DNA of 6,255 nt from Anaerolineales bacterium. GTDB lineage: Bacteria; Chloroflexota; Anaerolineae; Anaerolineales; DRMV01. Within the stretch, counting starts at the first letter, position 1; every line of letters begins with the position of its first letter. The notes beneath the pieces are model-generated. The model was not told where the DNA came from, searched no databases, and saw nothing but the letters and a program-made list of their open reading frames with translations. The DNA lies in assembly GCA_015491595.1 (NCBI GenBank), contig WFVP01000029.1, positions 1 through 6,255 on the forward strand, given 5' to 3'. Below, piece by piece: positions 1 to 4,305 of the stretch. The position numbers and the translations under genes were made by a program.

Positions 1-40
1 CCTTCACGAAAAGGTCGTATCTGCGTTACGGAATTTGGGA

Positions 41-69
41 TTGACAGGTATCGCCTGTTGTACTAACAT
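41..69 (+). promoter_or_regulatory. sigma70-like promoter for the secreted-protein operon
   Basis: A perfect -35 hexamer TTGACA (41-46) is followed by a 17-bp spacer and TAACAT (64-69), a 4/6 match to the -10 consensus. The expected transcription start is near 76, giving a leader of about 65 nt before the ATG at 142. The spacer holds an inverted repeat, ACAGG (44-48) and CCTGT (54-58), that could be an operator. Seen by eye; no start-site data. Confidence 0.6.
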
Positions 70-129
70 CTTGTCAAACGCACCTTCTTTTTGATTGTCA
101 GCTCATTTCGGTTGATAACTTGGTCATTT

Positions 130-137
130 AGGAGGTG
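130..137 (+). promoter_or_regulatory. Shine-Dalgarno that sets the start at 142
   Basis: AGGAGGTG lies with its AGGAGG core 6 nt before ATG 142. The reading frame is open back to a TTG at 91, but that start has no comparable ribosome binding site and would put 17 extra residues in front of a canonical signal peptide, so ATG 142 is the chosen start. Confidence 0.85.
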
Positions 138-141
138 TGTG

Positions 142-534
142 ATGCGTAAGCACAGCCGCTACTTCTGGGTGTTCTTGTTGGCCGTGTTGTCCATGCTCTT
201 GATTTACGCCTTTGCCGCGCAGAACACCGTGGATTCTTCCTACGCCGGCGATGGCACCGGAAGTGTTGTGGGGTACTTTGTCAAGGACATCACGTACACC
301 CTGGACACTGCCGACCCCTCTAAAATTGCCTCCGTCCAATTCACCCTGTATCAAGATGTCGCCGGAACGACGCTGGCAACGGCCACCGAGGTTTATGCGG
401 GTCTGAGCGATGGCGGCGGCACCTGGACCTGGAGCAACCAATGCACCGGCGGTCCTTCCACCTGGACGTGCAACTTCCCGGGTGGGGTGCCCGTCGGGCC
501 GGTGACCCAGTTACGGGTCGTGGCCGCCCAGTAA
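142..534 (+). CDS. small secreted protein, candidate substrate of the adjacent SipW-like signal peptidase
   Basis: This 130-aa protein has a clear Sec signal peptide: basic MRKHSR, a hydrophobic core at about residues 8-24, and a likely signal peptidase I site around the AFAA at residues 23-26. The mature part is glycine-, threonine- and valine-rich with alternating hydrophobics (VGYFVKDITYTLD, residues 43-55; IASVQFTLYQ, 62-71), suggesting a small beta-sandwich. Cys101 and Cys110 could form a disulfide. The style (short mature protein, GxGSVVGYxVxxITYTL near the N-terminus, next to a SipW-like peptidase) resembles SipW-dependent secreted proteins of Chloroflexota and archaea, but I cannot name a family with certainty. 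It is the first gene of the cluster, with its own promoter and a terminator just downstream, so it is probably made in excess over the peptidase. A structural or matrix role at the cell surface is inference. Confidence 0.75.
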   Translation: MRKHSRYFWVFLLAVLSMLLIYAFAAQNTVDSSYAGDGTGSVVGYFVKDITYTLDTADPSKIASVQFTLYQDVAGTTLATATEVYAGLSDGGGTWTWSNQCTGGPSTWTCNFPGGVPVGPVTQLRVVAAQ

Positions 535-539
535 CGTGA

Positions 540-559
540 CCGGCCTGCCCGGAGGCCGG
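540..559 (+). promoter_or_regulatory. hairpin overlapping the terminator 5' arm (possible antiterminator)
   Basis: CCGGCCT (540-546) and AGGCCGG (553-559) form a perfect 7-bp stem with a 6-nt loop, starting 5 nt after the stop codon of the secreted protein. Its 3' arm uses bases 555-559, which are also the outer 5' arm of the terminator at 555-590, so the two full structures exclude each other. A ribosome finishing at 532-534 would cover the first arm. Confidence 0.5.
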
Positions 560-590
560 GGGTCGCGAGCTCTCGCGCTCCCGGCTTTTT
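555..590 (+). terminator. intrinsic terminator between secreted protein and signal peptidase
   Basis: GCCGGG (555-560) pairs with CCCGGC (580-585), and CGCGAG (564-569) pairs with CTCGCG (572-577) over a CT loop. The two stems are separated by a small internal loop (GGT opposite CT). TTTTT (586-590) and more pyrimidines follow. This should stop most transcripts after the first gene and leave the peptidase and later genes to read-through. Confidence 0.85.
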
Positions 591-604
591 CCTTCCTTTT
601 CCGG

Positions 605-1093
605 ATGCGGTTCCCGGTGTATCTCCGGTCCTATCTGGCGCGCGTGGGAGGGCACGTCCTCCTGTTGCTCTTGCTGTTGTGGATGTGGCCCTATCCGTTG
701 GGAGGCTCCACGGTGTACGCGGTGCTCAAGAGCGATAGCATGCGGCCCCGCTTCCATCGCGGGGACGTCGTCATTGCCCGACGCGCGCCCTGGTATCAGC
801 CCGGCGACATCATCGTCTATCGCGGCAGCCGGGTTCCTTACGTATTCCATCGCATCGTGGGATACGACGAGGCGGGCCGCTTCCTCACCAAGGGCGACGC
901 CAACGCCTATATCGACCCGGACCATCCCACCCAGGAGCAAGTCCTGGGACGCTACGTCATGCATATCCCCTACTTGGGCTGGCTCTTCTTGATATGGGGT
1001 CCGGTGCCCGGGTGGGCCCTCATGGCCGTGGCCTTGTGGCTGCTTCTCTGGCCGGGAACCTGTATTCCCCGCAGACGACGACGGCGAAGGTGA
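605..1093 (+). CDS. signal peptidase I, SipW/ER-type (Ser-His, S26B-like)
   Basis: This 162-aa membrane protease would cleave signal peptides of exported proteins on the outer face of the membrane. An N-terminal TM segment (about 15-33) precedes the nucleophile motif SDSMRP (residues 43-48, Ser45). A beta-rich region follows (RGDVVIAR, 52-59; PGDIIVY, 66-72), then FHRIVGY (81-87) with His82, and FLTKGDAN (93-100). The use of His rather than Lys as general base, plus the KGDAN box, marks the ER/archaeal/SipW branch rather than LepB. A second TM lies at about 124-149, and the tail is a run of arginines (155-162). ATG 605 is chosen because it starts a clean signal-anchor; the frame is open to GTG 536, but that would translate the terminator. 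No Shine-Dalgarno precedes 605, only the terminator pyrimidine tract, so translation is probably weak. Its likely substrates are the neighbouring secreted proteins. Confidence 0.88.
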   Translation: MRFPVYLRSYLARVGGHVLLLLLLLWMWPYPLGGSTVYAVLKSDSMRPRFHRGDVVIARRAPWYQPGDIIVYRGSRVPYVFHRIVGYDEAGRFLTKGDANAYIDPDHPTQEQVLGRYVMHIPYLGWLFLIWGPVPGWALMAVALWLLLWPGTCIPRRRRRRR

Positions 1094-1096
1094 GCC

Positions 1097-2224
1097 ATGG
1101 CACGGCGTCCTGCTTGGGTGTACTGGTTGGCAGAACAGTATGAAGCCTTATGGTGGGCGGCGGGGGTGCTGGCCCTCTTCGGCCTGGTGGTAACCCTGCT
1201 GGCTTACCTCAGACCCCTTTACGTGTCGGTGACGAAACCGGTCGCCTATCGCATCCAGGGGACGTTCTCCTACACCGCGCCCGTCCCCGACCGGGTGTTC
1301 CCGACGGGCGAGTTGCCCACCGGCGCGCCCCTGTACCTCGACCTCACGCCCTTGGTGGACCTGCGCTTCGTGGCCACCTTCGAAGCCCCCTTCCCCCACA
1401 CTGCACAGGGCCGGGGTTGGTTCTGGGCCGAGGTGGAGGACGCCTACGGCTGGCGTCGTCGCGTCATGCACGAGGAGGGCACCTTTTCCGGCGATGTGTG
1501 GGACCTGCAAGGCGTGCTCCCTCTGCGCACGGTGGAGAACCTGATACGGGACCGGGAACGCTTCCTGCCGGTGGGTCGAGATTACGGGATACAGGTCGGC
1601 CTCACGCTGATTTGGTCGGGGGATGTGCAGGGGCATCCGTGGCGGCGGGAGGTGAACGCCCAATGGCGTTTCCGCCGCATGGAGGAGGGCTTCTACGTAC
1701 TGACCCTGCAGGCCGGTGGCGACACGGACCCGTTGCGTCCCGCCTGGGATGGGGTGGTGGAGACCACCGAGATGCGGCTCAATCACATCACCCTGGGCCC
1801 CTGGTTCCTGTCCGTTCTGCTGTTGCGGCGGTTGGGCTGGGGGTTCCTGGGCGTGGGCGTACTGGCCCTCATCGGCTTGCAGGGATGGCTGACCTGGGTC
1901 TACTCGCGGGAGCCGGAAGCCTATTACATGGCCTATCTGGGGCGCCAGTGCGTCCGCCTGGAGCCGGGCCCGTGGATGTGGTCCCGGGACGTGTACGTGC
2001 CGTTGCGTTCCCTGGGGGACCTGAGCCGCCTGGCCCAGCAGTTCCAGGAACCCATTCTCTACGTGCCCCAGGGCAAGGAGGACCACTTCTTCCTCTGGTT
2101 GCCCGACGTGGTGTACACCGTCACCCTGCCCCGGCCGTCGGCGCGAGAGGAGACGTCTTCCGAGGCTATGGAGGCGGAAGAGGCGGGACCTTCATCTCCA
2201 GCCAACCCGGACCAGGAGGAGTAG
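1097..2224 (+). CDS. DUF5305-like two-TM membrane protein
   Basis: This 375-aa protein starts 3 nt after the peptidase stop, with AAGGTGAG (1087-1094) as ribosome binding site. It has a short cytoplasmic N-terminus, TM1 at about 18-38, an extracytoplasmic domain of about 200 residues, TM2 at about 246-268 and a C-terminal cytoplasmic part. The beginning of the outer domain (YRIQGTFSYTAPV at 51-63, TGAPLYLDLTPLVDLRF at 75-91) and the C-terminal stretch (VPLRSLGDLSRLAQQ at 301-315, then ILYVPQ and a hydrophobic strand at 331-343) match what I remember of DUF5305, a family often adjacent to SipW-like signal peptidases in haloarchaea and some bacteria. The last 30 residues are acidic and probably disordered. 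Function is unknown. The topology and constant pairing with the peptidase suggest an accessory in secreted-protein maturation or assembly, which is inference. Family assignment is from memory of motifs, not a search. Confidence 0.7.
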   Translation: MARRPAWVYWLAEQYEALWWAAGVLALFGLVVTLLAYLRPLYVSVTKPVAYRIQGTFSYTAPVPDRVFPTGELPTGAPLYLDLTPLVDLRFVATFEAPFPHTAQGRGWFWAEVEDAYGWRRRVMHEEGTFSGDVWDLQGVLPLRTVENLIRDRERFLPVGRDYGIQVGLTLIWSGDVQGHPWRREVNAQWRFRRMEEGFYVLTLQAGGDTDPLRPAWDGVVETTEMRLNHITLGPWFLSVLLLRRLGWGFLGVGVLALIGLQGWLTWVYSREPEAYYMAYLGRQCVRLEPGPWMWSRDVYVPLRSLGDLSRLAQQFQEPILYVPQGKEDHFFLWLPDVVYTVTLPRPSAREETSSEAMEAEEAGPSSPANPDQEE

Positions 2225-2230
2225 TCCACG

Positions 2231-2644
2231 ATGAGGGTGCGGGTGCGATGGGGTGTGGGCGCGTTCCTGCTGGTGCTGGCCCTCTCCTGGGTAACGGCGT
2301 ACAGCGCCTCCATTGACGTGCCCGTGAGCCGGGTGGACGAGGATTGGTTCGTGGCCGACCCCAACCAAATGAAGCCCGATGAGTGCGGCGGCCTTTTGCT
2401 GACCAACATCGTGGTGGCGCCCGACCTGGGGACGGCGCAAAACGACCTGGTCCTGGGTACCGCAGGGTTCGACCTCCTCCTGGGCGGGGACGGCGATGAC
2501 TGCATCCTCGGGGGCACTGGCGTTGACTTTCTATTCGGGGAAAACGGCGACGACGTCCTCATCGGCCATCCCGATTCCTTGGACTTTTGCTTTGGCGGCG
2601 GGGGCAACGACCAGTTTGTCAGCTGCGACCTGGTCTTTCCGTGA
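2231..2644 (+). CDS. Sec-exported RTX (hemolysin-type) calcium-binding repeat protein
   Basis: This 137-aa protein has a signal peptide (MRVRVRW, then a hydrophobic core at about 9-22, cleavage near residues 23-26). A short linker with DEDWFVADPNQMKPDECGGL (36-55) leads into nonapeptide RTX repeats: GTAGFDLLL (76-84), GGDGDDCIL (85-93), GGTGVDFLF (94-102), GENGDDVLI (103-111), an imperfect HPDSLDFCF (113-121), and GGGGNDQFV (122-130). These GGxGxDxUx units normally bind Ca2+ and fold into a parallel beta-roll outside the cell. Cys52, 91, 120 and 132 may be disulfide-bonded. It is far shorter than RTX toxins and has no enzymatic domain. An AGGAGGA site (2214-2220) in the end of the previous gene sits 10 nt before ATG 2231, so it belongs to the same operon. 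It is a plausible second substrate of the peptidase; its role is unknown. Confidence 0.8.
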   Translation: MRVRVRWGVGAFLLVLALSWVTAYSASIDVPVSRVDEDWFVADPNQMKPDECGGLLLTNIVVAPDLGTAQNDLVLGTAGFDLLLGGDGDDCILGGTGVDFLFGENGDDVLIGHPDSLDFCFGGGGNDQFVSCDLVFP

Positions 2645-2655
2645 GGGGAAGAGGG

Positions 2656-2661
2656 TATACT
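2656..2661 (+). promoter_or_regulatory. possible -10 element for the monooxygenase gene
   Basis: TATACT is a 5/6 match to the -10 consensus in an otherwise GC-rich spacer, 55 bp before the next start codon. No convincing -35 lies 16-18 bp upstream (GTCTTT at 2633-2638). An independent promoter here is plausible but unproven. Confidence 0.35.
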
Positions 2662-2671
2662 TACCCCACCT

Positions 2672-2689
2672 GGACCCGGGAACGGGTCC
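2672..2689 (+). promoter_or_regulatory. inverted repeat / GNRA-loop hairpin in the monooxygenase leader
   Basis: GGACCCG (2672-2678) and CGGGTCC (2683-2689) flank GGAA, giving a perfect 7-bp stem with a GNRA-type tetraloop. No T-run follows, so it is not a standard terminator. It lies just after the possible start site of the TATACT promoter, where a repressor operator would sit, or it may act as an RNA structure in the leader. Confidence 0.4.
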
Positions 2690-2715
2690 CAATCCATTCC
2701 ACAGGAGAGGTCGCC

Positions 2716-3045
2716 ATGATTGTAGTGATGAACCGCATCCCGGTGCGGGAGGAATACCGGGATGCGTTCGAGAATCGCTTTCGGAATCGCGCCCGGGAAG
2801 TGGACCGCTTTCCGGGTTTCATCCGCAATTTTGTGCTGCGGCCGGCCACCGAGGAGAACCCGTACTACATCGTCATGACCTTCTGGGAGAGTCGGGAGGC
2901 CTTTGAGGCCTGGACCCGTAGCGAAGCCTTCGAGCGGGCGCATCAACGGGCCCGTTCCGAGACCCGTCCCGAGTGGTTCGCGGGCCGGAACGTATTCGAG
3001 ATGTACGAGGTCATCCTGGACACGGAAGCGGACGCGTCCGCGTGA
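2716..3045 (+). CDS. IsdG/HmoA-like heme-degrading monooxygenase (ABM domain)
   Basis: This 109-aa protein is one ferredoxin-like antibiotic-biosynthesis-monooxygenase (ABM) domain, the size usual for IsdG-type enzymes, which act as dimers and open the heme ring to release iron. The sequence runs MIVVMNRIPV, then a helix (EEYRDAFENRFRNRAREVDRFPGF), a strand (FVLRPA), YYIVMTFWES, and EAFEAWTRSEAFERAHQRAR. Asn6, Trp66 and His76 fall at the positions of the Asn-Trp-His triad of staphylococcal IsdI/IsdG; His is the heme ligand in that family. No signal peptide, so cytoplasmic. AGGAG (2703-2707) is 8 nt before ATG 2716. A terminator follows, so it is probably monocistronic or the end of the upstream transcript. 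Other ABM proteins oxidise aromatic polyketides, but the intact triad favours heme. Confidence 0.78.
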   Translation: MIVVMNRIPVREEYRDAFENRFRNRAREVDRFPGFIRNFVLRPATEENPYYIVMTFWESREAFEAWTRSEAFERAHQRARSETRPEWFAGRNVFEMYEVILDTEADASA

Positions 3046-3072
3046 GCACGGGTCCGCGGGCGGCTTTCCGGG

Positions 3073-3102
3073 GCCGGAGCTCGTGAGGGCTCCGGCTCTT
3101 TT
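3073..3102 (+). terminator. intrinsic terminator after the monooxygenase gene
   Basis: GCCGGAGC (3073-3080) pairs perfectly with GCTCCGGC (3089-3096) over an 8-nt loop and is followed by TCTTTT (3097-3102). It lies 28 bp after the stop codon. Read from the other strand there is no U-tract, so it should mainly serve the rightward transcript and not the convergent operon. Confidence 0.85.
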
Positions 3103-3144
3103 CGTAAACCTGCGAGATGGGACCAGGGGACTCCGTTTTCCCCC

Positions 3145-4038
3145 TCAGTACGCGATGGCCACCGGACCGGGCATGCGTTCCCCTCGGGCCACCTGGAGCA
3201 CGTAGTCCACGATGGCGCCGGCGATGTCCACCCCTGTGACGGGCTGGGCGGTGTGGAATTCCATGGTGTGGTTCACTTCGTTGACCAGATACCCCCGCTC
3301 GGGATGTTCCAGGATGTCAATGGCCAGCACACCTTCGCCAATCGCGTCCACGGTGCGCTGCACCAGGTTCACCAGCTCATCGGTGAGGGGGCACACCTGC
3401 CCCTGGCCGCCCCGGGCGGTGTTGGTAATCCAGTGTTGGGACTGACGGTAGATGGCGGCGATGGGCTCCCGGCCGATGACCAGGACCCGGATGTCCCGCC
3501 CCGGCTTCTGGATGTACTCCTGGATGTAGAAGACGGAGTGCTGCACGGAGCCCAGGGTGGCCCGGTGCTCCAGAACGGCCTCGGCCGCGTCCCGGTCGTT
3601 AATTTTGGCCAGCAGCCGACCCCAGGACCCCACCACAGGCTTCAAAACCACAGGGTAGCCCAATTCTTCGATGGCCTCCAGCGCGGCCTCCACGGTGAAG
3701 GCCATTCGGGTACGGGGCTGAGGAATGCCTGCCGCGGCCAGGGTCGCGCTGGTAGCCAGCTTGTCGCCGCAAATCTCGGCCACGCGCGCGGTGTTTACCG
3801 TCGGGATGCCCCAACTGTTCAGCACCCGCAACGCATAAAGCCCCCGGGTGTAACTGATATTGCGGGAGAGCACGGCATCAAACCGGCGCCAGGGCTCCGG
3901 ATTTTCCAAATCAAAGTGCAAATGCCTGTCGTCCAGGCGCTCGTAATCGATGCCGCGGCGTTCCAGCGCGGCGAAAATCCATTTTTCTTCCACCCGGATT
4001 CGGGAATACATCACGCCGATGCGCGGGCGTTGGTTCAT
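3145..4038 (-). CDS. lysX: LysW-dependent amino-acid ligase, ATP-grasp (LysX/ArgX type)
   Basis: This 297-aa RimK/LysX-family ATP-grasp enzyme uses ATP to join the alpha-amino group of alpha-aminoadipate (LysX) or glutamate (ArgX) to the C-terminal Glu side chain of the LysW carrier, protecting the amine in lysine or ornithine synthesis. Visible parts: N-terminal [14 protein letters not shown] (6-19), [17 protein letters not shown] (81-97), ATP-binding [17 protein letters not shown] (130-146; Lys133), [12 protein letters not shown] (174-185), a substrate loop with ITNTARGGQ (204-212), and metal-binding Asp240, Glu254 and Asn256 in LAIDILE and [10 protein letters not shown]. Length is typical. 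AAGGAGG (4046-4052) lies 7 nt before the ATG. It follows lysW in an argG-argH-lysW-lysX order, which hints at use in arginine synthesis, perhaps along with lysine. The symbol names the family; the substrate is not settled. Confidence 0.88.
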   Translation of the reverse strand: MNQRPRIGVMYSRIRVEEKWIFAALERRGIDYERLDDRHLHFDLENPEPWRRFDAVLSRNISYTRGLYALRVLNSWGIPTVNTARVAEICGDKLATSATLAAAGIPQPRTRMAFTVEAALEAIEELGYPVVLKPVVGSWGRLLAKINDRDAAEAVLEHRATLGSVQHSVFYIQEYIQKPGRDIRVLVIGREPIAAIYRQSQHWITNTARGGQGQVCPLTDELVNLVQRTVDAIGEGVLAIDILEHPERGYLVNEVNHTMEFHTAQPVTGVDIAGAIVDYVLQVARGERMPGPVAIAY

Positions 4039-4075
4039 GGGTGTACCTCCTTCTGAGTTGGGCGGTTAGGTGGTC

Positions 4076-4131
4076 GCCGGTGGCCGATGGCCGACCGCCG
4101 ACCGTTGACCATCGACCACCGACCACTGACA
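4076..4131. repeat. degenerate 7-bp tandem repeat in the lysW-lysX spacer
   Basis: Eight in-phase heptamers fit the pattern NNYGACC on the plus strand: GCCGGTG, GCCGATG, GCCGACC twice, GTTGACC, ATCGACC, ACCGACC, ACTGACA. A weaker unit, GGTGGTC (4069-4075), precedes them. The array begins 1 nt past the lysW stop (in the direction of transcription) and runs toward the lysX Shine-Dalgarno, taking up most of this 94-bp spacer. Period and sequence are those of the large array in argH. Confidence 0.8.
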
Positions 4132-4132
4132 C

Positions 4133-4303
4133 CTATTCGCCCCAGTCTTCCTCCTCCATGGGTGCGAGTTCCAGTTGCGGCGGGTCCAGGGAGACCACTT
4201 CCAGGTCCACGCCGCAATCGGGGCACACCACGATTTCGTTGACCTCGGTGCCGGCTTCCAGTTCGAATTCGGCACCGCATTCGGGGCAGGTGACCTCCAT
4301 CAT
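4133..4303 (-). CDS. lysW: LysW/ArgW amino-group carrier protein
   Basis: This 56-aa acidic carrier is easy to miss because of its size. Two zinc-knuckle pairs, CPEC (6-9) and CPDC (27-30), are followed by [10 protein letters not shown] (32-41) and the diagnostic C-terminus EDWGE (52-56), whose last Glu side chain carries the pathway intermediate in the lysine and ornithine versions of this system. The start is one of two adjacent ATGs (4303 or 4300). AGGAGG (4311-4316, reading on the minus strand) sits 7 nt before the first, inside the last argH codons. The argH stop is only 2 nt upstream, so translation is probably coupled. The ligase that charges it is the next gene. The modifying enzymes LysZ/LysY/LysJ/LysK or their Arg versions are not in the window. 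Confidence 0.93.
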   Translation of the reverse strand: MMEVTCPECGAEFELEAGTEVNEIVVCPDCGVDLEVVSLDPPQLELAPMEEEDWGE

Positions 4304-4305
4304 CG

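Noticed and set aside
91..141. TTG 91 as the start of the first secreted protein
   Set aside because: No Shine-Dalgarno there, while AGGAGG precedes ATG 142, which begins a standard signal peptide.
536..604. GTG 536 as the signal peptidase start
   Set aside because: It would translate both hairpins of the terminator region into 23 non-conserved residues before the signal-anchor. Coupled restart from the stop at 532-534 cannot be fully excluded.
1150..2316. Plus-strand open frame (388 aa) in another frame over the DUF5305-like gene
   Set aside because: Pro/Gly/Arg-rich shadow; the 1097-2224 frame has membrane segments, family motifs and proper gene spacing.
3125..3145. Terminator for the leftward lysX operon (AGGGG/CCCCT pairing)
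   Set aside because: Only a 5-bp stem with an 11-nt loop and no U-tract in the leftward direction; no convincing leftward terminator is visible.
3253..4056. Plus-strand open frame (267 aa) opposite lysX
   Set aside because: The minus strand has complete ATP-grasp motifs; this frame has no domain features and covers the lysX start region.
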